Counted from the first letter of the stretch, positions 42,120 through 50,787 are shown. The stretch is DNA of 64,000 bases from JBNLAN01 sp050302175 (GCA_050302175.1 JBNLAN010000008.1:62001-126000); one strand, 5' to 3'. Numbers and translations: made by a program. Notes: generated from the letters alone by a model not told the origin.

Positions 42120-42743
42120 ATGACACACCGCCTACTAATACTTACTTTGCTATCACTCTGCTTTTCACTACCGCAGGCAGACGCTGAAACCATTACCGGC
42201 AAAATCTACAGCATGCAAGGGCAGGTGTGGGTCAACGGTGTAGCTGCCAATCACCATACGCCCATCCACTTCGGTGATCGCATCCTCACGGGAGCCAACT
42301 CCAGAGTGATCCTGAGTCTGGATCAGAATGTCTACTCCATTCACTCGCGCTCAGCGCTCAAACTTCCTGAGCAGAGCAAGAATTTTACATTGAAGGTGCT
42401 CTACGGTGCCTTTCTGGCAGCCTTCCGCCACGACACCCATAAAACCATCGAGACTCAGACTGCAGTGCTCGGCGTGCGTGGCACCGGTCTATATATTGAT
42501 ACCGAGCAGCCCCAACCCTATCTCTGCCTCTGCTACGGAGATGTGGATCATCAGGGCACTCACATCCATGCCGATTACCACAAGGCCGTAAACTTTGATC
42601 GTCAGAGCGGGGTACTCACAGACAGCACCATGCTCGGCCATACCGATCACGAACTGGCTGAACTCGAGGCGCTTGTCGGTCGCACTACGCCAGCAACTTT
42701 TACCAAGGAGAATCGGGCCAATAACCAGCTAAGCACACAATAG
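42120..42743 (+). CDS. FecR-domain exported protein
   Basis: The 207-residue protein has a signal peptide (cleavage near ADA), then a FecR-like beta domain: KIYSMQGQVWVNGVAANHHTPIHFGDRILTG region, SRVILSLDQNVYSIH, and TQTAVLGVRGTGLYID, the characteristic A-V-x-G-V-R-G-T motif. The C-terminal part is rich in His. No sigma factor or TonB receptor gene is next to it, so it is not a classical Fec sensor. GAAAGGAGCTTGCC precedes the ATG. Confidence 0.82.
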   Translation: MTHRLLILTLLSLCFSLPQADAETITGKIYSMQGQVWVNGVAANHHTPIHFGDRILTGANSRVILSLDQNVYSIHSRSALKLPEQSKNFTLKVLYGAFLAAFRHDTHKTIETQTAVLGVRGTGLYIDTEQPQPYLCLCYGDVDHQGTHIHADYHKAVNFDRQSGVLTDSTMLGHTDHELAELEALVGRTTPATFTKENRANNQLSTQ

Positions 42744-42812
42744 CCGCCCGACTGGCATTTTGACCGGCTTGCGTTATCCTCCTGCCCCTACCAAAAAACG
42801 CTGGAGGAGCGC

Positions 42813-43382
42813 ATGTCCATCAAATCGGATAAATGGATTCGCCGTATGGCGAAAGAGCACGGCATGATCGAACCGTTCGTCGACGGGCAGGTGAAAACTT
42901 CAGAGAAAGGCATCGGCATGGTCTCCTACGGCCTCTCCTCCTATGGCTACGATGTACGCTGCTCCGACGAGTTCAAGATTTTCACCAACATCAACTCCGC
43001 CATCGTCGACCCGAAAAACTTCGATGCCAACAGCTTTGTCGATGTGCAATCCGATGTGTGCATCATTCCGCCAAACTCCTTTGCGTTGGCCCGCACAGTT
43101 GAGTACATGCGCATTCCCCGTCAGGTGCTGACCATCTGTCTTGGCAAATCCACCTATGCTCGCTGCGGCATCATCGTAAACGTCACCCCGCTCGAGCCCG
43201 AGTGGGAAGGGCACGTCACCCTCGAGTTTTCCAATACCACACCGCTACCTGCAAAAATTTATGCCGGCGAAGGCGTAGCACAGTTCCTGTTCCTCGAGTC
43301 TGACGAAGAGTGCGAGACCTCCTATAAAGACAAGGCTGGAAAATATCAGGGACAAACCGGCGTGACGGTGCCTCGACTGTAA
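42813..43382 (+). CDS. dcd: dCTP deaminase
   Basis: Makes dUTP from dCTP for thymidylate synthesis. The 189-residue protein has SYGLSSYGYDVRCSDEFKIF, the active-site stretch LGKSTYARCGIIVNVTPLEP with Glu and Arg residues, EWEGHVTLEFSNTTPLPAKI and a C-terminal KYQGQTGVTVPRL. GGAGGAGCGC lies just upstream of the ATG. Its stop overlaps the metF start (TAATG). Confidence 0.97.
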   Translation: MSIKSDKWIRRMAKEHGMIEPFVDGQVKTSEKGIGMVSYGLSSYGYDVRCSDEFKIFTNINSAIVDPKNFDANSFVDVQSDVCIIPPNSFALARTVEYMRIPRQVLTICLGKSTYARCGIIVNVTPLEPEWEGHVTLEFSNTTPLPAKIYAGEGVAQFLFLESDEECETSYKDKAGKYQGQTGVTVPRL

Positions 43383-44245
43383 TGAAATTGCGCGACATCC
43401 TTAGAAAGAACGGCCCGACCATCTCCTGCGAATTTTTCCCGCCCAAAACCGATCAGGGCGAACAGAACCTGTGGAACTGCATTCAGGAGCTGAAAGTGAT
43501 CAGCCCGGATTTTGTTTCGGTGACTTATGGTGCAGGCGGCAGCACGCAAGATCGCACCAAGCGCATCGTTACCCGCATCAAGAAAGAGACCGACCTTGAT
43601 CCTGTGGCCCACCTCACCTGCGTGGGTGCGACCCGTACCGAGCTCAGTGACCTGCTTGATGAATATGCCGATGCAGGCATTGAGAATATTCTGGCACTGC
43701 GCGGCGATGCCCCGGAAGGAATGGATCACTTCGAAGCAACCGTTGGCGGTTTCGCATACGCCTCTGATCTCACTAAATTCATCTTCGAACGCGGAGAGTT
43801 CTCCATTGGCGTCGCCTCCTACCCCGAAGGGCACCCGGAATCAAAAAACGGGGTGGAAGATGATATCCGCTATCTAAAGGTGAAACAGGACAACGGTGCG
43901 GATGCGGTGATCACGCAATACTTCTTCAATAACGATGATTTCTACCGCTTCCGCGAGCTTGCCACCAAAGCAGGTGTCACCATTCCGCTTGTGCCCGGCA
44001 TCATGCCGATCGGCAACTACGATCAGGTAGCCCGCTTCTCCGCCATGTGCGGAGCTTCAATGCCTGCATGGATTACCGAACGCATGACACCCCACCGCAA
44101 GGATCTTGATACCATGAAGGCCATCGGCATCGAAATTGCCACCGAACAGTGCCGTGATTTACTCAGTCAGGGCGTGGCCGGACTACACTTTTATTCACTC
44201 AATAAATCCGAAGCGACCATCAGCATCGTCAATCAGCTTCGCTAG
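43382..44245 (+). CDS. metF: 5,10-methylenetetrahydrofolate reductase
   Basis: Reduces methylene-tetrahydrofolate to the methyl donor for methionine synthesis. The 287-residue TIM-barrel flavoprotein has ISCEFFPPKTDQG, SVTYGAGGSTQDRTKRIVTR, AHLTCVGATR, NILALRGDAPEG and QYFFNNDDFYRFRE. It is coupled to dcd by a one-base overlap. Its last 17 bases overlap the 3' end of the convergent diguanylate cyclase gene. Confidence 0.97.
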   Translation: MKLRDILRKNGPTISCEFFPPKTDQGEQNLWNCIQELKVISPDFVSVTYGAGGSTQDRTKRIVTRIKKETDLDPVAHLTCVGATRTELSDLLDEYADAGIENILALRGDAPEGMDHFEATVGGFAYASDLTKFIFERGEFSIGVASYPEGHPESKNGVEDDIRYLKVKQDNGADAVITQYFFNNDDFYRFRELATKAGVTIPLVPGIMPIGNYDQVARFSAMCGASMPAWITERMTPHRKDLDTMKAIGIEIATEQCRDLLSQGVAGLHFYSLNKSEATISIVNQLR

Positions 44246-46106
44246 GCTCCTCGTCCCCGGCGGGCGAGTGCGCGGGTGCAGTTTTGGGGACCACACGATT
44301 GCGACCGGCCTCCTTGGCCAGATAGAGCGCCACATCCGCCATTTTAAGACACTCGGTAAAGCCGCCGTCACCACTGGGAAATACGGCGCCGCCAATGGAG
44401 ACCGTACACTTGAGCTCACCCTGCGGCGTGTTGAATATATGATCTTCCATCATCGCGCGAACACGCTCGGCAACCAGCAACGATTCCCGCAACTCGGTAT
44501 CGGGCAGTAGCAACAGAAACTCCTCGCCCCCCATGCGGATCGCAATATCACCAGCACGCGCAGCTTTCTTCAGCACATAGGCCACCTCTGCGAGCACGAA
44601 ATCACCAATATCATGGCCATAGTCGTCGTTGATCGTTTTAAATCGGTCAATATCGAGCATCAATATGCCCATGGTCGAATCACGCCGTAACACACGTGCG
44701 CAAATTCCCTTGATATTCACATCGAGATAGTTGCGGTTGAACAGGCCGGTAACCGGATCGCGCAGAGCCATCTCCTTTAGCAAACGCATCAGGCGCCGCG
44801 TTTCGATCACTGGCGCGATTTCATGCAGATAGGCGGCAAGGATCTGCTTAAGATCGGGCTCATTTGCCAGCTCTTCACGGGTTACGATTACCTGCAGAAT
44901 CCCGGCGACAGCGCCGGATAAAACCAGCGGAATACAGAACTGAATATCCTGTTCGTCATCTCTGGATACAAAATAGCCACAGGCCTCGGCATGAGACTCA
45001 GTGGAAGAGATACTGCGGCTCCGGTGCGTACGGCAATTTTCGATATCGCGGGCAAGATAGCTGAGGCATGGCGCGCCTTCGGCAAAACCCTCCCCTTCAC
45101 TGAAAATGGGCTCCAAAGCATGCTCTTCGGTATTGACTTCGAACAAGGCATACCGTTTCAGACTAAATCTAACTTTCAGCAACTCACGCAATCGATTATA
45201 AATATCATCAAGCCGGGTGTCGGCTTCAACCACATGCCTGAAATGCGCCGCACCCACCATCTCATGCACGATCTGGACGGTGCGCAGAAGCTGATCATCC
45301 GCAAAACGGCTGAATCTGAAATCGCTCAGACTGGATGCATCCGTCTCAATCCGTCCAATACATAGTTGCAACGTTTCCATCAGCTCATTGATACGCAGAG
45401 CGATATCACCCACCTCATCCTGACTGCCGACATCGACCCGCCCCTGAAAATCTCCGTGCTTGGCGCCGCTAACCACCTCCTGCAACTGGTAGGCCGTGGC
45501 AATAACGGGATCAATAATGCGCTTCAGAAAATAGCCAACCCCGAAAGAGAAGAGCAGCAACAACCCGCAGATAGGGAGAATGGTCCACAATACCGCCTGC
45601 TGCACCGAGCTGAGCGAATAACGAATCGATACCGCCCCCAGCACTGTCCCCGGCTGCACCTGATGGCAGCTGGTGCATTTAGTATCGGGATATTGATCGG
45701 CCAGATAGGGAATGGTGACGCGATAAAACGGATCGCCAAGCTCTTCCGTCTCAACCTGCACCTCGCCCCTTTCCAGCGCGAGATTTTGCGCAGCAGTCAC
45801 CGGCGACTCATCCGGCAACCCGGGGCCATATTGCTCAATCACCGCCTGCCCGCGCAGCACCTTGAGGCTATCCAGCCCGGCGATCGCACGAAGCTTGAAC
45901 AGCAGATCGCTTCGATTCGCCATACCGCCCCGCATCATCTCCTCATTCAGAAGCACACGGATAATTTCAGTGGTTTGCGTAGACTGCTTCTTAAAAAGTT
46001 CCAGACCCAAATAGCGGAAGCCAGTGACAATCGCCACCGAAAACACTCCGACCAGCACCACAAGGCTGCCAACAATGAAATAAAAACGCTTCTTGCGTAA
46101 GGTCAT
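44229..46106 (-). CDS. Sensor diguanylate cyclase with a periplasmic haem c motif (haem-HAMP-GAF-GGDEF)
   Basis: Makes cyclic di-GMP in response to an external signal. The 625-residue protein has membrane helices at about 9-30 and 170-194. The periplasmic sensor domain between them contains C-T-S-C-H at residues 144-148, a c-type haem attachment site; similar single-haem modules occur in DUF3365-type sensors. HAMP-like about 195-250, GAF-like about 280-440, GGDEF about 441-610. The active site reads GGEEF (526-530), with the inhibitory RxxD site at 517-520 intact, so the enzyme should be active and feedback-controlled. The 3' end overlaps metF. Haem could sense redox state, oxygen or nitric oxide; this is inference. 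Confidence 0.88.
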   Translation of the reverse strand: MTLRKKRFYFIVGSLVVLVGVFSVAIVTGFRYLGLELFKKQSTQTTEIIRVLLNEEMMRGGMANRSDLLFKLRAIAGLDSLKVLRGQAVIEQYGPGLPDESPVTAAQNLALERGEVQVETEELGDPFYRVTIPYLADQYPDTKCTSCHQVQPGTVLGAVSIRYSLSSVQQAVLWTILPICGLLLLFSFGVGYFLKRIIDPVIATAYQLQEVVSGAKHGDFQGRVDVGSQDEVGDIALRINELMETLQLCIGRIETDASSLSDFRFSRFADDQLLRTVQIVHEMVGAAHFRHVVEADTRLDDIYNRLRELLKVRFSLKRYALFEVNTEEHALEPIFSEGEGFAEGAPCLSYLARDIENCRTHRSRSISSTESHAEACGYFVSRDDEQDIQFCIPLVLSGAVAGILQVIVTREELANEPDLKQILAAYLHEIAPVIETRRLMRLLKEMALRDPVTGLFNRNYLDVNIKGICARVLRRDSTMGILMLDIDRFKTINDDYGHDIGDFVLAEVAYVLKKAARAGDIAIRMGGEEFLLLLPDTELRESLLVAERVRAMMEDHIFNTPQGELKCTVSIGGAVFPSGDGGFTECLKMADVALYLAKEAGRNRVVPKTAPAHSPAGDEEPSEAD

Positions 46107-46184
46107 TCCGACTCCAGTTGATTACACTGCAGTGGATTAAAGCATAAATCCGGCCACCCTGCCTAAGACAGGGACTGAGCCTAA

Positions 46185-46895
46185 TTAGATATTTATCCCA
46201 AGCCTGTTGGCTACTTCGTGATAAACCTCGGAGAGACCACCCAAATCGCGACGGAACACATCCTTGTCCAGCTTGCGCCCGGTTTCCGCATCCCACAAGC
46301 GGCAACCATCCGGAGTAATCTCATCGCCCAGCACGATTTCGCCCCAATTGGTTTTGCCAAACTCAAGCTTGTAGTCCACCAGGCGAATGCCGACATCGGC
46401 CAGCATCTTAGACATCACTTCGTTGACTTTGAGGGCGGTCGCCCGCATTGATTCGAGTTCATCACGAGTGCTCCAGCCAAATAGCTCAGCGTGCTCAATC
46501 GCAATCATTGGATCATGCAACTCATCAGACTTGTAGAAAAACTCGGTGAGCGGCCATTTAAGCGGAGAGCCCTCTTCCAGGCCGAGGCGCTTGCAAATAG
46601 AGCCAGCAGCCACATTTCGCACCACCACCTCCACCGGAATCATCTCCAGCTCCTTCACGCGCATTTCGATCGGACCTTCCTTACCCACATAATGAGTGCC
46701 GATCCCGGCCTCATGTAGTCTCTCAAAAATGAAGGATGAGATTGCGCAGTTGAGCGCACCCTTACCGGCAATCACATCGTGCTTAACGCCATCGAATGCA
46801 GTGGCATCATCCTTAAAAACCTGAATCAGCTCGCCCGCCACATCGCTGGCAAACAACTGCTTACCCTTCCCTTCGTATTTGAGTTCTCCGCGCAT
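46185..46895 (-). CDS. purC: Phosphoribosylaminoimidazole-succinocarboxamide synthase
   Basis: Adds aspartate to CAIR in purine synthesis. From ATG 46895 (GAGGTGG upstream) the protein has 236 residues, as usual. Motifs are YEGKGKQLF, TAFDGVKHDVIAGKG, EVVVRNVAAGSICKRLG and VDYKLEFGKT with ITPDGCRLWD. It is divergent from the cyclic-nucleotide-domain gene and lies 78 bases upstream of the cyclase gene. Confidence 0.97.
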   Translation of the reverse strand: MRGELKYEGKGKQLFASDVAGELIQVFKDDATAFDGVKHDVIAGKGALNCAISSFIFERLHEAGIGTHYVGKEGPIEMRVKELEMIPVEVVVRNVAAGSICKRLGLEEGSPLKWPLTEFFYKSDELHDPMIAIEHAELFGWSTRDELESMRATALKVNEVMSKMLADVGIRLVDYKLEFGKTNWGEIVLGDEITPDGCRLWDAETGRKLDKDVFRRDLGGLSEVYHEVANRLGINI

Positions 46896-46986
46896 GCACC
46901 ACCTCGAAATATGTACCAATAGATAAAAGTGAAAAGAGGTAGCAGACTAGCAGCCGCAATGTTGGCGGCAAGTCCATACAGCATCA

Positions 46987-47016
46987 TTGCGCCCGGCGCT
47001 AACGGACTTATATGAT
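46987..47016 (+). promoter_or_regulatory. Possible promoter of the cNMP-domain/RMD1 pair
   Basis: TTGCGC (46987-46992) and TATGAT (47011-47016) with 18-base spacing, 22 bases ahead of the likely start. Confidence 0.4.
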
Positions 47017-47038
47017 ACACATTGAAAACGGAGAACCC

Positions 47039-47437
47039 ATGAGCGCAAGTAAAACACCCCCGGCCGAACGGCATCCGCTATTCCAGCTGCTTCCCCAGGA
47101 TATTCGGGCCGATTTGTTTGCAAAAGGCAAACAGGTATCGTTACATAAAGGTGAAGCCCTGATTCGCGAAAACGAGTTCAACGAATCGCTCTATCTGCTC
47201 ACGAAAGGCTCAGCCAAAGTGGTGATAAATAGTACCGAGGTCGCCTCTCTTGTTGCCGGTGATATCGCCGGAGAAATCTCATCAGCAGGTCTCTCCCCAC
47301 CGATTGCAGATGTGATTGCCGAGTCGGAGTTGGGAGCTATCGCCCTGCCCATCGATCTCGTGAATGATATCTCGATGGATCACCCGGAGTTCGCCGCAAA
47401 GATGCGTGATATCGGCATGCGCAGAGTCTACGAATAG
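47039..47437 (+). CDS. Stand-alone cyclic-nucleotide-binding-fold protein with a degenerate binding cassette
   Basis: From ATG 47039 (GGAG upstream) the protein has 132 residues and consists of little more than one cNMP-like beta-roll: LHKGEALIRENEFNESLYLLTKGSAKVVI, then GDIAGEISSAGLSPPIADVIAE. In cyclic-nucleotide-binding proteins the last segment carries an Arg (R-S-A) that holds the phosphate; here Pro-Ile takes that place, so nucleotide binding is doubtful. No DNA-binding domain is fused. It is followed 39 bases on by an RMD1-family gene, likely co-transcribed. Confidence 0.75.
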   Translation: MSASKTPPAERHPLFQLLPQDIRADLFAKGKQVSLHKGEALIRENEFNESLYLLTKGSAKVVINSTEVASLVAGDIAGEISSAGLSPPIADVIAESELGAIALPIDLVNDISMDHPEFAAKMRDIGMRRVYE

Positions 47438-47476
47438 TCATGTTCGCCCAGATTGGCTGTTGAGCAAGGCGGAGCT

Positions 47477-48265
47477 ATGCGGAACAGGTGCACAACCTAT
47501 GCCTTGGCGCGAAAGTTTAATTTCAAGGCGATGCGCGAACAACTGGAAGGCCAACATCGCGTCGGTCAACACCGCAACGCACTTCACCTCGAAAATGCTG
47601 AGAGCGATATTTTCCTGTTCGATTTTGGTGTCGTGGTATTCTGGGGAACCAGTTTTGATGCTGAGAAGCGGATCATCGATACAATCACACCTTACCTTAT
47701 CGAGCCTTTGGACGAGGCAATTATCGACGACTTCACCTTTGATCTTGGCTCTGCCGAGACCCGGATACGGGCCGATCACATTACGCTCAGCAACGAAGAT
47801 CCAATGACAAAGCTGGGGTACTCCCATGGCATTGCCCAATCCGTCAAATTAGCCGAACTGGAAAAATATGCCGAGCAAACTATTGAGAATACTGCACATA
47901 TTCCTCGCAACATGGCGCATTCAGGCTCTTCCCGACTCAACAGAAGAGAGATAGCCCGCATGCGAGGACGTCTGTTTTTGGTGGAAAGTGATATTCTGCT
48001 CCATCATGCACTGCTTGATACGCCGGAATTTTTCTGGGAATACCCGGAGCTTGAAGAGTACTACCGACGTGCAGCCAGCTATCTGGATGTTACCCCGCGC
48101 GTGGAGGTGTTGAACAAGAAGCTGCAAATCATTCACGACATGTTCGATATGCTGGCTGACGAGCAAAAACACAAACACTCTTCACTGCTGGAATGGATCA
48201 TCATCTGGCTCATCGCCATCGAAATTCTAATCTTCTTCCTTCATGATTTTTTCAAGGTAATCTGA
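47477..48265 (+). CDS. RMD1/DUF155-family membrane-anchored protein
   Basis: The 262-residue protein (from ATG 47477) has the DUF155 pattern FLFDFGVVVFWG, LYS-type AESDIFLF, KLGYSHGIAQSVKLAELE and LEEYYRRAASYLDVTPRVEVLNKKLQ region, and a single C-terminal membrane helix (SSLLEWIIIWLIAIEILIFF). Yeast members act in meiosis and in mitochondrial translation; bacterial roles are unclear. The start could also be TTG 47453. It follows the cNMP-domain gene and precedes the ribosomal promoter of rpsF. Confidence 0.85.
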   Translation: MRNRCTTYALARKFNFKAMREQLEGQHRVGQHRNALHLENAESDIFLFDFGVVVFWGTSFDAEKRIIDTITPYLIEPLDEAIIDDFTFDLGSAETRIRADHITLSNEDPMTKLGYSHGIAQSVKLAELEKYAEQTIENTAHIPRNMAHSGSSRLNRREIARMRGRLFLVESDILLHHALLDTPEFFWEYPELEEYYRRAASYLDVTPRVEVLNKKLQIIHDMFDMLADEQKHKHSSLLEWIIIWLIAIEILIFFLHDFFKVI

Positions 48266-48374
48266 CCTTTTCTTTTGCGGCAAACCGACAGATCGAAACC
48301 TCGTGTTGAACGACTATCCCGGACTACCTGCCCCGGACATCTATTTGCCATGGCTTGGCAACATGTGAATGGCC

Positions 48375-48402
48375 TTGCCAAACGCGTATTTTTCCGTATA
48401 TT
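48375..48402 (+). promoter_or_regulatory. Promoter of the rpsF operon
   Basis: TTGCCA (48375-48380), 16 bases, TATATT (48397-48402), followed by GCGCCGCCC, a GC-rich discriminator like that of the tRNA promoters in this window. Confidence 0.75.
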
Positions 48403-48437
48403 GCGCCGCCCGCAGGTGAAAATTTGCGGAACATAAC

Positions 48438-48470
48438 TTGCTCCGGATGCGCGAAAGAGTTCCGGGGCGT
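48438..48470 (+). promoter_or_regulatory. Candidate rpsF leader hairpin
   Basis: In the leader between the promoter and rpsF, CTCCGGA (48441-48447) and TTCCGGGG (48460-48467) can pair around a 12-base loop. Leaders of rpsF in many bacteria carry a CCG-containing structure bound by the S6:S18 complex. I cannot confirm that this is one; the position fits. Confidence 0.35.
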
Positions 48471-48505
48471 GCTTATATAAAAAGTACACCGAGAGGAGCG
48501 CCGTT

Positions 48506-49027
48506 TTGTATTACGAAACAATTTTTATCGTCAATCCCGACGTTTCCCAGGAAAACACACAGGCAATGACCGACAAACTGGTCGAGCGCGTCGAAAAGGC
48601 CGGTGGCCGTATCGTCAAACGTGAATACTGGGGCTCGCGTCCGCTGGCTTATCAAATCGCCAAGCGTAAACGCGGACACTACACACTACTGGTTACTGAT
48701 GGTGAACCTGCCGCAGCCAAAGCCCTCGAAGAGGCCCTGCGTCTGGACGAAACCGTTATGCGTTTCCTGACCACTCGTCTGACCGAGATTTCCGACGAAC
48801 CATCACCGCTGTTGCGCAAACGCACGGCTCCCGAGGAAGAGGTTGCAGAAACCCCTGCCGAGGCTCCTGCTAAAACAGCTGCCGACGAGCCCCCTGCAGA
48901 AGAAGCCCCAGCCGAAGAAGAAGCAGTAGCTGAAGCTCCTGCGGAAGAGGAAGCCGCAAAACCGGCACGCAGCCGTGCGAAAAAGGTGGCTTCCGAGGAA
49001 GCAGATGGAGAAAAAGCCGACGCATAA
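48506..49027 (+). CDS. rpsF: 30S ribosomal protein S6 with a long acidic C-terminal tail
   Basis: The S6 core (residues 1-100) contains YYETIFIVNPDVSQE, GRIVKREYWGSRPLAYQIAK and RGHYTLL with VMRFLTTRLTE. The start is TTG 48506, since GAGGAG lies seven bases upstream and the sequence aligns from its second residue with S6. Residues about 105-173 form an Ala/Glu/Pro-rich acidic tail ending with a few Lys/Arg, far longer than in most S6. It heads the operon with the PriB-like gene (23-base overlap), rpsR, a DUF2232 gene and rplI. Confidence 0.95.
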   Translation: MYYETIFIVNPDVSQENTQAMTDKLVERVEKAGGRIVKREYWGSRPLAYQIAKRKRGHYTLLVTDGEPAAAKALEEALRLDETVMRFLTTRLTEISDEPSPLLRKRTAPEEEVAETPAEAPAKTAADEPPAEEAPAEEEAVAEAPAEEEAAKPARSRAKKVASEEADGEKADA

Positions 49028-49367
49028 GGACAATCTGGTTCGGCTTTTCGGCCGACTGGAGGATATCCGCGAACGCTGGACGCCGGATGGCAGCCGTTCT
49101 GCCATCGCTTCACTGATGGTCGGGCGCCCGCAACTTGGCGCACCTCGCAATACAGGTGCCGCAAATGTGGACGAACAACCTCTTCCGCTACGTGCCCAGG
49201 GCGAACAAGCGGAAGCCCTGATCCGACATGCAAAACAGCATGTCATGATCGAAGGTTCTCTTCGCAGACGATTCTATCGACGTGAAGGTGATCCGACCTG
49301 GGGACAGGTAGAGATATGGGTAAGCCGTTGCGAGCCCGCCGGACATCCGGACCAGACCGATAACTGA
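49005..49367 (+). CDS. PriB-like OB-fold (single-stranded DNA-binding) protein
   Basis: The 120-residue protein lies in the exact place of priB between rpsF and rpsR. It has a single-strand-binding-like pattern: DNLVRLFGRLEDIRERWTPD at the N-terminus and QHVMIEGSLRRRFYRREGDP at the centre. ATG 49005 follows GAGGAAGC inside the end of rpsF. PriB helps PriA reload the DnaB helicase at stalled forks; dnaB lies three genes downstream. Sequence similarity is weak, so the call relies on position and fold pattern. Confidence 0.65.
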   Translation: MEKKPTHKDNLVRLFGRLEDIRERWTPDGSRSAIASLMVGRPQLGAPRNTGAANVDEQPLPLRAQGEQAEALIRHAKQHVMIEGSLRRRFYRREGDPTWGQVEIWVSRCEPAGHPDQTDN

Positions 49368-49401
49368 ATGTAGAAAGATTTGGGTATTGAGGAGAATAAA
49401 T

Positions 49402-49764
49402 ATGACTGAAGAAAAGAGTTCCGCGCCAACCGAAGAGCGCCGTGCACCACGTTCTGCCGAAGCGGGCGAGCGCACCGGACGTGGCGAACGCACCGATCGC
49501 GGTGGAGATCGCGGTGGCCGTGGTGGTCGCCGTCAGGGTGGTTTTCAGCGTCGTCGCAAATTTTGCAAATTCTGCGCTGATACCAGCCTGCATATCGACC
49601 ACAAGGATCCTAGAATGCTGGCCCAGTTCATCACTGAACGCCATAAGATTTTGCCGTCGCGTGTTACCGGCACCTGTTCCAAGCACCAGCGTGCTATCAC
49701 CACCGCGGTGAAGCGTGCACGTGTATTGGCGCTGCTGGCATTCACGCCACTGCACCACGATTGA
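49402..49764 (+). CDS. rpsR: 30S ribosomal protein S18 with an Arg/Gly-rich N-terminal extension
   Basis: From ATG 49402 (GAGGAG upstream) the protein has 120 residues; typical S18 has about 75. Residues about 1-50 are a charged Arg/Gly-rich extension. The S18 core follows: FCADTSLHIDHKDPRMLAQF and ITERHKILPSRVTGTCSKHQ. The cysteines (CKFC, TCSKH) suggest a zinc-binding, C-plus form of S18. It sits between the PriB-like gene and DUF2232. Confidence 0.95.
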   Translation: MTEEKSSAPTEERRAPRSAEAGERTGRGERTDRGGDRGGRGGRRQGGFQRRRKFCKFCADTSLHIDHKDPRMLAQFITERHKILPSRVTGTCSKHQRAITTAVKRARVLALLAFTPLHHD

Positions 49765-49800
49765 TTGAGGTTTTTTCGGAACCTCTGACCGGAGCGCCTT

Positions 49801-50784
49801 GTGAACGAAAAAAAACTGCCTGCTGCAGCTGAATTCGTTCTCACTCGGCGCTCCACTTGTGCCCTTCTGGCAATTGTGGCCTTTTCGTCACAACAGTGGG
49901 CACTCATGCTGGGCAAAGGGATGCCTCTTTTGGCCTCCCTGCTCCTGCTTCTGGGGATGGTGCTACATGCACTGATCCCGGGGCTGTTTGCACTGATTAC
50001 ACTGGGTGGCGGCATGACGTTCGCTATGCAGGCAGGCTTGATCGCCAGTCTCGGCATTTTTGTCCTGAGTGGTTTTTTACCAGGCCTGGCAATGGTGTTT
50101 CTAACACTGTTTGTTGCCGTGCCGGCACTAGGAGCTATCGTCATCCGGCGAGCACAAGGTGTGGGGAGAAGCGCGGCCTATATTGCTTTGGGCATGGGGC
50201 TTGCGGTGGCATCTTCACTCGTTGCCGGAGCAACTGAGGCGGGCAACAGTGTCAGAGAGCTCGTTGAGAGTATGCTGCTGCCCATGTTTGACTTAATGTC
50301 GACATGGGCGCCGGCCGGAGACAAAGAATGGCTTCAACACCAGCAAGAGCTGATGGTGACAGTGTTCCCCGGCTTACTGGCACTGACCGTCTGGATGATT
50401 TGGTGGGGCAATGTGCTGCTGGCGCGCATGCTAGCGATCGAATACGGATTTTATTCCGGCGATCGAGGGCCCGTGCTTCACATCCGCTTCGGCAAGAGCC
50501 TGGCGTATGTAGCAGCCGCACTGATTGCCGCGACGGCTCTTGGAGACGGAGACATAAAATATCTGGCTGGCAATGCAGCGCTTCTGGCATTTTGTCTGAT
50601 AACGTTGCAAGGCGTAGCCGTAGCGCATCTCTGGATCACGATGCGCAACTTGCAGGTACTGCTCATCATGATGTATCTGCTGTTGATGTTTTGGCCGGTA
50701 GCAGCAATACCTTTTGCCCTACTCGGACTGCTTGATATATGGTTTGACTACCGGCGGAACTTTTCGTCGGCACTTGGAGGATAG
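49801..50784 (+). CDS. DUF2232 membrane protein (YybS-like)
   Basis: The 327-residue polytopic protein has about eight hydrophobic helices, ending LLMFWPVAAIPFALLGLLDI with WFDYRR; the last segment is typical of DUF2232. Start GTG 49801. It lies three bases ahead of rplI. DUF2232 genes near rplI are known from Firmicutes and some proteobacteria; the function is unknown. Confidence 0.8.
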   Translation: MNEKKLPAAAEFVLTRRSTCALLAIVAFSSQQWALMLGKGMPLLASLLLLLGMVLHALIPGLFALITLGGGMTFAMQAGLIASLGIFVLSGFLPGLAMVFLTLFVAVPALGAIVIRRAQGVGRSAAYIALGMGLAVASSLVAGATEAGNSVRELVESMLLPMFDLMSTWAPAGDKEWLQHQQELMVTVFPGLLALTVWMIWWGNVLLARMLAIEYGFYSGDRGPVLHIRFGKSLAYVAAALIAATALGDGDIKYLAGNAALLAFCLITLQGVAVAHLWITMRNLQVLLIMMYLLLMFWPVAAIPFALLGLLDIWFDYRRNFSSALGG

Positions 50785-50787
50785 ACA

